Assembly (NCBI GenBank): GCA_950106755.1
Contig: OX467084.1
Coordinates: 27,965,213-28,029,212 of the forward strand
Reading direction: 5' to 3'
Source of the DNA: Climacium dendroides
Taxonomy: Eukaryota > Streptophyta > Bryopsida > Hypnales > Climaciaceae
DNA length: 64,000 nt
In this document: positions 24,311 through 37,245 of the stretch, piece after piece
How the letters are laid out: every line of letters starts with the position of its first letter
Numbering within the stretch: position 1 is the first letter of the stretch
Notes under the pieces: generated by a model
The model's input: the letters and a program-made list of their open reading frames with translations, nothing else
Database searches by the model: none
Told to the model about the DNA's origin: nothing
Program-made: the position numbers and the translations under genes

Positions 24311-25814
24311 GTAGTCTATGTTGACTAATTCCATCACAAAACATAAAGCCTACAAAATCGCTACATAAAAAACAAAACCACTGAAAAACTCAAATATTAC
24401 AATCTACTAAGTTGTGATTCCACCCCTATCAACTTTAAAGACAAATCCAACCTTGAAGTTTTACCTAACCTTACTACGTGTAGAAGGTTCATTCATCCTT
24501 CCAACAAAAGTTCTTCCAAATTTGAACAATTGACTACTTGAAAGTGTAGGCTATAAAATATGCAATCCAATAGACAAAATCAAACTCTTGTGAAGATTCC
24601 ATGTTCTACAAAACAATCTATGTGCTAAAATCACTATAATACACACACTACTTCAATTTTTAGAAACCTAACATCTTAAAGAACCTGCCTACATTTTTAC
24701 ATAAATCTAAATTCTATTTACCAAATTCTCTCACACATCGTCAATCCCACATTCTAAAATAATCACCAAGACAAGTCCATACTTCAATCAATTATTCACA
24801 TGTTTTGCACATGTAAAAATCTTCTTTCCATACACAAAGATTAAAAACACAATTACATCTTTAGAAGTAAAAAAGTAGACTCTGACAGTAGATAGCAACA
24901 CTAAAAGATACAAACTCCCTCATAATGATCACAAATATGCACATCCAAATGCACACTATCTTCACAGAGATGATTGACCCCCTCCAAAATGCATACTATA
25001 CAAAAGGCCCATTCATTTTCTACATGAACTTAGAAAACAAAAACATTATAACTAAAAAACTATTAGTTCAACAACTTCCAAGCATTAGCAAATGGATTGC
25101 AAATGAATAATCCAATCACTGACAATATCTTTTCAAATAAATTTAGAAAATTCCTACCTTTTAGACATTCAAATTACACACCTCCTAAAATTTAGATATG
25201 GAGAATATATGAGACATGTCCTAAAGCATCATTTCTAGTCTACACAATATTTTGCCTCCTCTATAATCTACAACAACTAGATACTTGGATCCATGTCTTT
25301 TTATGGCTTATGCATCCACAAATAAATTACTTCACATTCAAAGGCACAACAAAGTAGTCTAAGAAATTTGAAAACTATTTTCATCACATACAACCACAAG
25401 AAGATACCTTCTCAAGAATATAAACAATTTTGAAGACAAAACTCTTGATTATATGGTTTTTCTATGGCTATACCCTTGCACATGCCCTACCATTAGTAAT
25501 TGCACTTTTAAAGCCAACCTCAATTTATCCAAAAAAATTATACATTCCCACTACCCCATACAACCAAAACCACCTACATGGCTACATCTCCATTTTTAAA
25601 CTCCAAAATACAATTCTTTGAGCTCACTCACGACAAAAAAATTTCTTTCGTGAATCTCTCAACTTAAAAATAAACAAATACCATGCTCTCATCTAAAAAA
25701 CATAATACACAAATGGAACAAACAACTCCTTGTATTTCTAATTGTTGAGCTAAGGGGAATTGAATAATACTTATGCCCTCCTTCAATTTACTTCACCATC
25801 TATGCCTAATATTT

Positions 25815-26679
25815 TCATTTTTTTTCATTGAAATTTTCACACAACATGTGCCTAAGGAGTAGCTTTAAGGCCCAACAATTTTTGTAACTTTTGACTACAT
25901 GGTTAAAAAGTTGTTGTATAATATGTAATTTTCAACATTAAATGGGCAGTCCGGGTAACAAAAAAAGTTCTTTAATAATCCTTCTAAAAAATAAAAAAAT
26001 TGAAATTGGTTCTCTAGATTTATTTATACATGGAAAGCTTTTAATCATTTCATTTTGATTCATAAGATGAAAGTTATGAAGAGTTTTAGTTGTGGGTAGT
26101 TTACGGATAGTTATAGAATCTATATTCTAAAATAAACTTTGAAGTCCTTTATTTAACTCAATTTTCAATATTTTTGAAAAAAAATAAAAATGTTAAGCAT
26201 AGATGGTTTATTACAGCATTACAACCATTGGAATTGGCATTTTGCAATTCCATAAATAAATTGTTAACAATTTAGTATTTTGAATCATTCTCTACTTCTT
26301 TCTACTTTAAATTTTTTTTTCACTATATGTTCTACAATTCCAAATGATTTGAAATTGTTCAAGCATGTAGCCAACTTGCCTTATCCAAAGAGTAACCACC
26401 ATTTTGGACATTTTTTCATAATGATCTGACTTTGTGAAGTGCAGCTGCTTGATTTTTTGTATGGACAAAAAATAGATTTTTGTTACTTCAAACACTTATA
26501 TCTTGCAATGTACACCGTGAAAATTTCTGAATTTTTTTCCACATCTTCTCAAATCAAAGCGATATAAGATCCTACAGTTAAATGGATTAGAAATGTTTTT
26601 TTTCAAAAATTTGGTACTTGTACTAAAGATGGCAATTTTAGAGCATTTTTGGTGAAAACATAGTCAAAATCCTTTAGGG
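25815..26679 (-). mobile_element. TTAA-family TIR element, diverged subfamily, copy G1
   Basis: A 0.87-kb block whose right end reads CCTTTAGGG|TTAC. Read on the minus strand from that end it follows the same landmarks as copy A (TAACTGTAGGATCTTAT, then AAAGATAT and GAAGTAACAA), so it is a diverged member in reverse orientation. Its close sister is at 40,283–41,142. The left end has no recognisable inverted repeat and appears truncated. No ORF. Confidence 0.65.
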
Positions 26680-29579
26680 TTACTGGTATATCCACATAAT
26701 TCAATTAAGTTCAATCCATCTTTATTTTTTAAATTAAATATAGGATATTGTTTCAAAAATTAAAACAAAACACTCATGCATAAAATTTTAGAATTCTTGC
26801 CTTTTGTTTTTAAAAGTCAAATTTGGCATTCAATTCTTTTTCTTCTTTTTTTTATAGGAAAACTAATCAAATGATTATTTTCAATTTTGGTTTCTATTTT
26901 ACTTAAAAAGTTCCAAAAACCATTGGAATTTTCATTTTTGAATTCCATAACTAAATTTTTAATAATTTAATAATTTAATAATTTTCTACTTCTTTCTATT
27001 TACTATTTTTTCTAAGCATGAATATGAATTTTTTTGAAATTTGGTATATGTATTTCCAATTTATTTTTCCAACATATTATATAGAGTTGAAAATTGTAGG
27101 ATCTACACATTATTGGATAAAATGTTTGAAAGATGAAATCTATCCATTTGGAAAGAGTTGATAATACTTCTTTATTGAAACCCAAACATCATAATCTTGT
27201 AATTGGTAAGGTTGTTTATACTAAAATTTTAAGAGGGTGTACTCTATCAAGTTAATTAAAGGATCAAGTAGTTGGATTTGTTAAAAAATAAATATAGATG
27301 AAAATTTTAGCCTTGCTATAGCCTTACTAAAGCCTTGCTTTGGAGACTAATATTTTGAAGTAATTTGGTTGTTTAGAGTCTCTAAACATGAAAAGACTTT
27401 AGGGGTTAAAGTATATTTTGTATTTGATGTGATTTTTCTTCATACTTTCTTTAAAAATCTATAATCATTTGTCTATTGGTGCACCACCAAGTTAGTATTT
27501 CAAAATTGTATGTTGATTCTTAATGAAGTTTGTTGACCTCAAAATTGGAATCCAATTTACTATTAAACACCAAGAAAAGATGACTTGGCTTAGGTAGAAT
27601 CTTATATATATTTATCAAATTAGAGAAAAGTTGATTTCATCCACAATTTTCTAAATTAGGATTCTAGTGCCTTCTCTTCCTTGTAGATACAAGCCCTCGA
27701 CTCCATATTTAATTTCTAATATACAATTCTATGCAACTAAAAAGGAAAAAACAAACAAACAAACAAACAAACAAGCTTTATTTGGAACACCTCTTTAGAA
27801 AGAACCAAGAGCACTCATCTAAGTATGTTTAAGCTTTTGCATCCTCATAACTCAATCATGTTTTACTTCATGTAGGATGAAATCAGAGTCTAATCAATAC
27901 ACCTATATGGTTTTATAGGCAATTTAGTATTAAACCCAACAAATTGTGGTGAACACAATGTGTATTTGAAATAACATATAAAGTAATGAAAAAAACTCCA
28001 TTACTTAATTATGAAAAAATAATGTAGAGAATTGAGTCAACCTATAAATATGAAAAAATAGGGTAAGAAATATAGATATGTTTTCACGAAAAACATATGT
28101 GATTAAATAGAGCAAAGAACCTTGCTCTTTAAAAGTAATCATGACTCCAAATATTGCCTATCAAAGTATAAGGCATTATTTTTGGCTAAAAGTACCATTC
28201 ACACTATATACAATCTTTTTTTCTTTTCCTAGACAAGTAAGAAACTAAGAGCAAAGAATAAGATTTCATTATGCAATTTCTAAGTATCTTCAAGAGGATT
28301 TGGGCCTCACTTGTGCCTATCCCAAAAACACACCACAAAAGTGAATTAGTGAGGATACACAAGGTGTTTACAATCCAAGATCACATGCCATAGTTGTCAC
28401 AAGAAAATCACAAATAAATACATAGAAGAATTCAACTACTCATAAACTATCCAATTGACAAATGCAAACTGGTACTCCAATTAAGCAAAAATCCTCACAA
28501 CACAAAGTCTAAGCAAAAAAGATTGGCTACATTAGTTTGAATAAAAAGAATCAATGCCGAAATAACGTGATTATTACTCAATCTAAGAACTGAGTTAGCA
28601 AACAGATGGAGAGAGGGTCTAGCATACCCACAACCATATACAAGTACTTATGGTGGTTGGTTGCCATGTGAAGAGAAATTAATTATATCAAATTCAAGGC
28701 GGCATTGAATAATTGGCCAACAAACCAATTAATTAAGCTAGTAATTATATTAATCATGCTTATGTGATCTAGTTACTATGTGGTGTCATCACTTGTCAAG
28801 TACTTTAGTGGCTATTTAACAATCCATTAGAGGTAGAGAATTAATCCAGAACCGACTAGTATATAAATGTAACAATTGTCATTTTTGTAAGAACAAATGC
28901 ATAAAGGCTTATTAATTACCATAAGAGATAATGGGGCCTTAGTAAATCAATTTAAATTTCAATGTTATGCTTAAGTTAAGCATCCCATAACAAATTAAAT
29001 ATAATAAAAAATAGCCCAAAGGGAGATATCTACATTAGTTTGTGGGAAAGTAGAGAATATATAAAAGTCCACATGGGCTATAGACATATTTTTAGATTAG
29101 AACAAACGTGGTATTTGTAAATCAACACATAAACAAGGCTATGTGTAGATGTTTCGAATAATATTTCAAGCGACTATTTTGAAAATAGGCTTGAATTGAA
29201 AATCTAGAAAAAGAAAAAAAGAAAAAAAAGAGAGAAGGAAGGAACTCAAGGAAAAAGTACCAATAACATTTTTTATTTTTTGACCTATTTATTTTATATA
29301 TAGAATAAAAAAATTCATTTTTAATATACTCAATACTATGAATATGTATCTTACATTCCAACATCACTTTAGCACCCAATTTAAAGGGAAATGTGCTTTG
29401 GTAACCATGATTTGCCAAGACCACTATAATTTTTTTTGTCTTTTAGCTAGCTTTTGAAGCAAGTTTTTTTTCTTTGTCCAATGTCTAAATTGAAGTTTTC
29501 TTGTACCTCTTCAAAGGACTTTTGAATGCCCTTCCAAAGACAGAAGTTTCAAGCCCTCATTACACAACACTCAAATTTT
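26680..29579. other. AT-rich intergenic tract
   Basis: No gene. A motif GACTTTAGGGG|TTAA at 27,395–27,409 matches the end of the TTAA family but no element body could be traced beside it. An (AAAC)n microsatellite lies at 27,747–27,775 and a GA-rich run at 29,205–29,245. Confidence 0.45.
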
Positions 29580-30510
29580 CAACTGATGTTTGGCTGGGCC
29601 AATTCTGGGGTCCGTGGAGGACGCCCTCATCAGTTACAGTACGTATGCCAGTTTCGTCAAGGACTGGTTGCAACTCTCTACTAACTTGATATCACAGTAT
29701 TACTGTAAATGTAATTGTAATGAATGTTCTGAGAAATTGATGGCAATGCTAATTGTGGAGGATAACTTGCGGTTTCTAGGAAAATTCTAGATTTTCGTGG
29801 AAAATATCGTTCCAACTTCCAAGGCTCCTTCCTCCAATCTCATCTGGACTCTCAGACTCTGTAGCTACTGTAGTAGTCTGCATCACAGTGAGAGCATCCG
29901 GCCAACCACTTGCATTACCTCCACCGGACCCATGGCCGAAAGCTCTCCATGAATAGTATCTAGTACGGGGTGTAAGTGTTTATACGGATTTCCCGACAAG
30001 TTTCGTGGCAAGCGGCCAAGCGTGCATCCAGAAGCTGATTTGAGACTATCCATTATGAAATTCATCAGCATTTCCGGGGTCTCAAACACAAGCCAGTGTT
30101 CCAGATCCTGAGAGAAAGGTTCGACGATTCTCGCAGCAGCAGCAGCAGCAGGTCTACTGTACCTCAAGGTCTCGAATACAAGCCTGTGTTCCGGATTTCA
30201 AGAGAAAGGTTCGATTCTCGCAGCATGCAGAAAACAGGGCATCAATGAGTGCACTCTTCCTACCTGGTGGGGCTCAGGGATGTGGGGCGAGGAGAGTGCT
30301 CATCTTACCGGCCGGTTGTGGACCCCGTCCAAGTTCATCTGCTGCGGAGGCTGTGCACAACTCGATTTTCGGCATCTTCGAGGAAAATGCAAATGCCGGC
30401 AGGCACTTAATATCGACCTCTTCGTGGTCAAAATTGGGAAGTTTGAATTCACATTGACACATAACATCGGTAACCAACCTAGACCATTCTCCCTTTGGAG
30501 GAGGGATAAT
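29580..30510 (-). pseudogene. Exon-like segments of an unrecognised gene (status uncertain)
   Basis: A GC-richer island in AT-rich surroundings. On the minus strand three segments look coding: (1) ~30,477–30,309, with TDVMCQCEFKLPNF and SSKMPKIELCTASAADELG, ending at a good donor (CCG|GTAAGATG); (2) ~30,135–29,919, with EHWLVFETPEMLMNFIMD, LGRLPRNLSGNPYKHLHP and GELSAMGPVE, ending GAG|GTAATG; (3) ~29,690–29,580, open frame LDETGIRTVTDEGVLHG. I do not recognise the family. No start, stop or consistent acceptors could be fixed, and segment 2 has a duplicated, repeat-expanded 5' side, so this may be a decayed or transposon-captured gene piece. A functional gene is not excluded. Confidence 0.35.
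30078..30225. repeat. ~60-bp direct duplication with (GCA)n expansion
   Basis: Two copies of a ~60-bp unit (30,078–30,139 and 30,168–30,225) both run from GGTCTC through AGAGAAAGGTTCGA to TCTCGCAGCA. A (GCA)6-like tract (30,133–30,151) sits between them. On the minus strand the tract reads as poly-alanine in one frame. Confidence 0.75.
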
Positions 30511-30561
30511 GCCTCCGTGTAAGTCTAGGAGTAAACTTAGTTATAATCTGATGAGAATCAT

Positions 30562-30780
30562 TAGTTGAGTGGGAGGTTGCAATGCTAATTTTGTTGATTG
30601 GGTGGGAAGTTGCAATGCTATTGAATGGGAAATTGCAATGCTAATTCCTTGGTTGAGTAGGAAGTTGTAATGCTAATTTCATTGGTTGAGTGGAAAGTTG
30701 CAATACTAATTCCACTGGCTAAGTGGGCAGTTGCAAGAAAGTCATAGTTTGGCTAGGGAGTAGGGAGTTGCCATGCTGGG
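30562..30780. repeat. Degenerate tandem repeat, period ~35 bp
   Basis: Six to seven imperfect units of the form GGTTGAGTGGGAAGTTGCAA followed by TGCTAATT.CATT. Units differ by small indels. It directly follows the exon-like island. Confidence 0.7.
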
Positions 30781-31236
30781 GCTACCATTTCTTTGGCAAA
30801 ATCAAAAGGAACCCTTCCCCTGTGACGTTGGTTAACAATGTTATGGATTCAAAGACCTCAAATTTTCTATGAGAATATACAAAACAATGTGCAACTAAAT
30901 TTTTTTTAAGTAAAAAAGAATATTCTTTCACAAAGCATTGTAGTTGAAATTCAATCTTTGGCTTGGATTTAGGAATGATGGATTAAGTGAAGACAAAATG
31001 CCAATCGTACGATTTTCAAATACTTTCAAGAGTTCTCGCCAAAAGAGAATGTAAGATAGGAGGAGTGAACTATTAATTCATTGTATACTATCATTAAATG
31101 TTTTTTCGCGCCTTCAAAAGATTATGAGTTTCCAAGTTGTAGGAAACATGGAAACAGAGCCATATTAGTAGTTGATGTGTTTGGGAGAATACTATTTAAT
31201 TAATTTTTAAATATTTTTTAAAATTTTGTTTAATAT

Positions 31237-31552
31237 GGGCATTTTTGTTTAAATGGCAAAATTCCTCTACTTTGGCAGTTTTTATAGTTCAAAGTGGGCG
31301 GTCTGAAATGTACAAACATCACAGATGTCTTAAATCTATACCATTTTTAGATGTTTAGAATCTATACCTGTGTAAAATTTCACTTTCACAATTCATATCG
31401 TATAGCCTAAAATCTATACTAGTCATAGATTTTTAAATCTAAAAAAATCAGAGATTCCTAAAACTATACCTATTCTAGATGTCACTTTTACAATTCAAAG
31501 CGAGCGGTCTAAAAATGGCACATGGAATGGCGCCATTTTAACAAAATTTTCC
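31237..31552. mobile_element. MITE family M1, copy a
   Basis: 316 bp, starting GGGCATTTTTGTTTAAATGG and ending GCGCCATTTTAACAAAATTT plus TCC; the ends are inverted repeats. The dinucleotide AT flanks both sides. The interior repeats short AATCTATAC…CTAGAT words. Relatives: 32,733–33,050, 33,191–33,361 and 49,054–49,228. Confidence 0.7.
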
Positions 31553-32732
31553 ATCCATATTTTGGAAGGAACAAAAAGAACCCTACGAAAGGTTGACAAT
31601 ATTATGTAGAAAATTTCAAAACTAGCTTACGACAAAATAGAGGCAAATTTTTAAAATTATCTATTCAAGTGAAAAAAATTTGGGTTTGTAAACCTTTAGG
31701 TTTACAAATTGATATGAGTGTTATCTGGAGTCACTCAATGGTGTCTTTCTTGACTTGACTCACTTTAGTGGCATTGAAGAAACTTAATTTTACAATTATT
31801 GAAAATATACTACAAACTAGTTCACGAGATTGGTTGTGACTTTTAACCTCTACATCCTCTAGAAAATTTGGACAAAACTACCATTTGTTATAAAATATGG
31901 CTTCATCAATATGTTTGATGTTTATATTAAGAGACAAAATAAAAGTTTAAGCTCAAACTTTGAAATTACATATAAAGTCTAATTTTGAAAACTAATATAA
32001 ATTTCTTTCAAATATTGAAACAATTTACTTTGGAAATTTTCTAAAAATATAATTTCCATTATTGAATCTAAATTTTGTTACATATGATTGTCTTTTGAGT
32101 AAACCAACAAAAAGAAGTTTGTAAAACTCAGTTTCTAATCTTTTTGAGAATTAAATAAAAAATTCCTGAAAATGTGTATTTTATTGTAGTTTGAAGTTGA
32201 GAGCCTATTACCAACTTATAATTTTTTTAATACATATTAAGTTTATATAAATAATATTTTTCATGCACGTACAATTCATTTTCCAACAAGTTGCTAAAAT
32301 GCACAAGAGGTGATATACTTGCGATTTTCACTTGATTATTTGGTAGACAAAACTACATATTTTTGAATGGTCATAAAAGGCAAACTTTGAAGTTATGACT
32401 TTTCAATCTCTCAATATTGTCACACTAATAGCTTAAGATGGCATGCTAGAATAAATAACAAAACAATTTTATAAATAGATTTATATGAAGTAAAAAAAAC
32501 ATGATTCAAAATGCTTTAACTTTGGTTGAAAAATCAATTAGTAAAGATATTTGTGTTTGGTGATGTATTCCTAATTTTTAACCAATCATATAGATATAAC
32601 TTATGTATGCATCCAATAGAATGGAAATTATTATCAAGTGTTTGCCTTTGGACAAAAACAAGTAAACAATCAATGATAAGAAACTTACATCCAAATACAT
32701 TAAGGCAAACATTAATAGTATAACAAATTCAT

Positions 32733-33050
32733 GGGCAATTTCGTTAAAATGACAAAATTCTTTTACTTTGGCAGTTTTTACAGTTCAGAGCGAGTGGTTT
32801 GAAGTGTACAAACATCGTAGATGTCTTAAATCTAAACCATTTTTAAATGTTTAAAATCTATACTTGTGCTAGATGTCACTTTTTCAATTTAGAGTAGGCA
32901 ATTTTAAATCTATAGTAGTCTTAGATTTCTTAAATGTATACATGTCTAAGATTCCTGAAAACTATACCTATCCTAGATGTCATTTTCACAAATAAAAGCG
33001 GGCGGTCTAAAAATGGCACACGGAATGCTGCCATTTTAACGAAATTCCCC
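32733..33050. mobile_element. MITE family M1, copy b
   Basis: 318 bp, starting GGGCAATTTCGTTAAAATG and ending CATTTTAACGAAATTCCCC, flanked by AT on both sides. It has the clearest terminal inverted repeats of the family. Internal sequence is collinear with copy a. Confidence 0.75.
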
Positions 33051-33190
33051 ATACTCTTCCATATACTTGTTTGTAACCAAAGTTGGAAGGATCTAATAAT
33101 ATAAAACAAGATACCATATAAATCAAGAAATGATATAACATTCTTGAAAAAAAACCCGGAGTCCTTCTACAATATCATTAAACATATTAT

Positions 33191-33361
33191 GAAGAATTTC
33201 ATTAAAATGACAAATATTCTATGACTTTGACATCCCACAATTTAGGCCGGGCGGCCTGAAATCTAGTACACTAATAGATTTCAGACCACCCAATCTGAAC
33301 TATGGGAATGGCACACTGTGAAAATGGCACATGGAATATCACCATTTTAATGAAATTTCCC
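33191..33361. mobile_element. MITE family M1, copy c (internally deleted)
   Basis: 171 bp, with ends GAATTTCATTAAAATGACAAA and CCATTTTAATGAAATTTCCC and a short interior. AT flanks both ends. It shows that the terminal repeats define the family even when the interior is lost. Confidence 0.65.
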
Positions 33362-34212
33362 ATAATATCAAAATTATACTTGTGTTTTAGTAGCCTACTA
33401 TACACCATAGAACTTGCAATTAAGATGTTCTACAATAATAGGAGACTCACTCATCAAAACTAATAGGTCCCCTATTCCATTTATATTTCCCTTTATCTTG
33501 AAGTTCACTATTGTTATGGAAGTACCTTGCCAAAAGATTGAACAATTAAAAAAAGGTTTTGGTTAGAACCATATGACCAAGGGGAAGAACGAAAACTTTG
33601 ATTTACAAGAGCCCAACTAAATATTGTACTTAATTAAGTCCAAGAAATTATAAGTGATTTAACATCTAAAGGGCCATGAGTTCAAATTTGAACAACAAAT
33701 GAAATTAAGTTATTGTTATGAGATGTTTTCATTAAAAAAAATCGTGATAATTCCACCCAAGAGTTAAAATGTAATTTATAGAAAGAATTGACATTACTTT
33801 GTTCAATTTGCCAAAAAGGAGTTACAATCCAAAGCTAGCAACTGCTTTACACAGATCTGTAGCATCGAGAAGCTAATAATTTTGAAGCAATTTTTAGCCT
33901 CCAAACACCAATGTTTATAGGGTTAAAACGTGCATGAGGCAGGGAAACCTAAAGGGCGTAGCTAGTATCTCATACTGTGCCTAGGTCGTATGTCACGTAC
34001 ACTAGGCTGCGGATCTTGTTGAGGAACGGCATGAAACTAAAAGACTATTGTACACCGGCTCTCTTATGCGCCGGAGTTCACTATCCCTCTACACGGGTCA
34101 CTCAGGTGGATCTCCAAAAAGAATGCTTTCTCAAATGTCATTTGATCAAATAGAATTATGTACAATTTCTCAATGGGCTATTGAGTCCTACATATTAAAC
34201 TCAGTGATGAAA

Positions 34213-36546
34213 TTATTGAACACGACGATCGGGAACGAGGCCCTGATCCGCAATTTCACCTAAACTCTCCTGTTGATCTAGCGCGGCTTGCTGAAAGCCA
34301 GCCATAGCCTGGCTCATCAGCTGTTGCATCTTCAGAGCATTCTGCACGTTCGGATTCAGCGGGCTACCTGATCTCATGGCTGCACGTCGAGAAAGAAGGC
34401 TACTAGGCAAAGCTTCAGGCACTTTCGGCAATTTCGGTCGCTCAAACTCTTCCGCTTCCGGTCCCTCACCGTAATTTTGCAGTAACAAATTGAAATCTGG
34501 AACACCCGAACCCATAGAGTCCATAAAAGGATTCATTGAAGCATTCATAAAAGGATTCATCTTCGGCAGTGCACCTCCGAAGCCCTGCTGGGCATTGTAA
34601 CTCATGAACTGCTGGACTTTGGACTGCAACTCCCACTGCAATCTCACGATCTGGTACGCCATCATGAGACCCACGTTGTCGTTAAGAGACGGCCCCATGG
34701 GAGGCATGGCCGCTTGCCGGTTCATGAAGGAAGGCCATCCGGAGAAAAGCTGGCCCATGTTGGGCAGGGCACCCAGGTTGCTGGGGGGAAGAGGGGGCGA
34801 CGTCGTGTTCGATGCAGCTTGCTGTTGTCTCTGGTTGAGCTGGTTTAAGGCGTCGGACAGACTTTCGGCAGGCTCGTAAGCGGCGTAATTGCCCGAAGGA
34901 CTCCGTTTCGGTTGCGTCACTTTAGGGTGCGTGTGGGTGCCTTCGTAGCTCGTGACCACCAGGCCTGAATCCTCCGTCGACCTCTCCACTCGCTTTCGCA
35001 CAGGGCAATTAGGCGTTGTGCAGCGGTAATAGTTTCTGCACGCCATCGGGAGAGCACATGTTAGATGGAGAATCCACTAATCGGACACCAAACTAAAAGT
35101 AAGGATTGAAAATTCATTTCATGACGAGCAGAACAAACTAACTTCGACAACGCAAAATTAGCCAGGGTTCGCGGATTCGATCTGTACATGTAGATAAGAT
35201 ACACAATCAGCCACCCATAATCTGGTCGACGCTGCAATGATTAATTCCTATTTTAGGATCGCACCTCTGTGCAGGGCGGAACAAGTAGAAACTAGCTTCT
35301 AAATCGTCATTTTAGCTAGAATGGCATGGTTTCAAGAGATTGCCACTCTAAACAGGCTTGTATGGAGTCTCAGATTGATAAGTGAGTCCAAAATGTAAAC
35401 TAGACCTCGTGTGATTCTAGATCTTAAATGCCACAACCTATATGACCATGTAGCCAGTGCTCATGAATGAATAATTGATAAGTTGTGAACTGACCTTTAA
35501 AATTAAATCAGCAAGAGAATTGCAATTAAGGCTGTTTTCATTCAAAATAGGAAGATGCGGGTTTCTAATGAAATTCGTCTGTACTATGAGGGACTACTAA
35601 TTCTTCAGAAACATACAAGTCAGAGAAGCTCTGCACAGGCATTACCTTGGATGCGGGCTGTTCTTTACAGGCTTCTGGCCATACTTCCGCCATTTGTAAC
35701 CGTCGTCCATGATGTCAACCTCAGTTCTCGTTTTGATGGAGTAACGGGGCTCCCGCAACCTCTTCGGACCCTTCAACTTCTGCTGCTTAACCCTGCCAGT
35801 CGTATCACAGCACAATCGCATAAAAATGAGAACCCGTCTAGTCTGAGAATGTGTAATCGACATGGAAGTCAAACGAGAAAGTCACATTCGAACCTGTGCG
35901 CACTACTAGAGTTCAGTTTGCGATCAAGTAACAAAGTCTGTCAGAAGAAGAGTCTAGCTACTCACGACTTGTGCCCCTGGTTTTCGACTTCCATGTCCTC
36001 CCCTTCACTCCCATCGTTCGCCTCTTCGTCTCGATCGACGGACTTCCGCTTGCGCCCCTTGCCCGCATCTACCCCCGAGCCCGTGGATTCACTGGTTCCC
36101 ACCTTGCCGAGCTCGTTGCTGCTAGACGGCTCACTGTCGCCGCTCACGGACGTCGACACGCACTCGGATTGGCTGACTCTTGCCAAGTCCAAACTTTGCA
36201 TCGGCTTCAACTGATCGCCAGCTCCCACTGCTGGAGCGTTCATGCCCGCCGAAGCCTCCGAATTGTTCACTTTGGGACTCCAGGTTTGCAGAAACTTCAG
36301 TTGATCCCCCGAAAACAAGGGCGAGGGACAAATCATCCCCAGGTCGGGAAACCCGCCCGCCTCCCCACGAGGAGACATCAATCCCTTTGGAGAAAACGAA
36401 CTCAAATCGAAGTACTGCGCGTCATGCAGATACTGCGCCCACGCCAACTGATCCTTCGGCGAATCTTGAGCTCCCGCTTCTTCCCCCGAATTGCTCATCC
36501 TCTCACTCGACTCCATCATGGCCTTCCTGTCTGGCGCCCGGGCCAT
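34213..36546 (-). CDS. WRKY transcription factor, group IIc type, complete
   Basis: A plant DNA-binding regulator that recognises the W-box (TTGACC/T) through a WRKY domain. Three exons: 36,546–35,966, 35,792–35,646 and 35,035–34,213 (TAA), all GT–AG, giving 516 residues. The ATG ([10 protein letters not shown]) follows an in-frame TGA. The N-terminal third is acidic/Ser-rich; GKGRKRKS (~residue 165) is a likely nuclear signal. The heptad WRKYGQK is at 228–234, with zinc ligands C248, C253, H277 and H279: C-X4-C-X23-H-X-H, as in group IIc. The intron splits the Arg codon of HPR|NYYR, the conserved R-type WRKY intron. The long C-terminus has a Gln-rich stretch (NQLNQRQQQ) and Met/Pro-rich segments. 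No defect is seen. Two W-boxes lie upstream, so autoregulation is possible. A decayed relative sits at 56.1–56.5 kb. Target genes cannot be told from sequence. Confidence 0.95.
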
Positions 36547-37245
36547 TGAGAGCACCTCTCGACTGGGCAGTCAGTTTGTCTCAATCGATCAGAACGAATC
36601 AGCACTGTCTGTCGATATATCAGTTTCGTACACAAGCACTGAGCAAACTTATTACCCCAGAAACAACCTGCAATGCTAATAGCACCTTGCTGCTTCGAGG
36701 CTCATCCCATCTCAGGTAGAACCGGTGATATATCGCAAAAGCTAGAGGTGGGTTAACTCAGAGAGTGATTGATAGGAACAGTCTTAAAGACCCACCCACC
36801 CCAGTGTTAAATCTCACCACACTGCGTAGCTTCGCTAGCCCACCCCGTCGACTGGCTAGTAAGCGACTGCGAAGTTCAGTTACGTTAACTGAGAGAAACG
36901 GTGGGTTTTCTCTCAAGGTGTTAAACTGGAACTGGCAGAGCCGCAGTTTAAATGTCCGACACTGGAGTCGAAGTCTAACACTGCTCCAGACGTCTGCCGT
37001 CTTCCCCCGGGCCTGGGCGTCAAACGTCACGCGCTTGGAAGAACGACGACGACGACGACGACGACGGGGTCGCGATTCGGGAGCTTGGCGGTGGCGGACG
37101 TTTAGGAGTGCCAAGGAGGAGATCCGGAGAGGGTGCCACCGGGACTCACTAATAACCCACTCACTAACTTACTTACTGATCACGCACTACTGACGAGGGA
37201 GGCAACGGGGTCAAATCCTCGTCGCTCTCTTTCTATCTTCAGTTC
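36547..37245 (-). promoter_or_regulatory. WRKY gene upstream region
   Basis: A GC-rich stretch upstream of the WRKY ATG, probably 5' UTR and proximal promoter. It includes a (GAC)n microsatellite at 37,043–37,066 and one W-box (GGTCAA on plus, TTGACC on minus) at 37,209–37,214. No core promoter element could be fixed. Confidence 0.4.

Larger units (their letters stand above)
20127..25814. other. AT-rich intergenic tract
   Basis: No gene or RNA gene is visible over 5.7 kb. It includes the dispersed repeat at 21,885–22,490, the short repeat at 24,206–24,310 and a relative of the 15.9-kb repeat at 20,690–20,960. The open frames here are short, lysine/isoleucine-rich and match nothing. Confidence 0.5.
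30790..34212. other. AT-rich intergenic tract with MITEs
   Basis: There is no gene. It contains three copies of the MITE family described separately. The last ~380 bases before 34,213 are less AT-rich and lie downstream of the WRKY stop codon, so they probably include its 3' UTR. Confidence 0.45.

Noticed and set aside
27300..27412. A further full TTAA-family element ending at GACTTTAGGGG|TTAA
   Set aside because: Only the terminal motif matches; the sequence to its left does not follow the family.
36547..36555. Extending the WRKY protein to a GTG three codons upstream
   Set aside because: Plant starts are ATG; the GTG frame is closed by TGA shortly upstream, and the first ATG is at 36,546.
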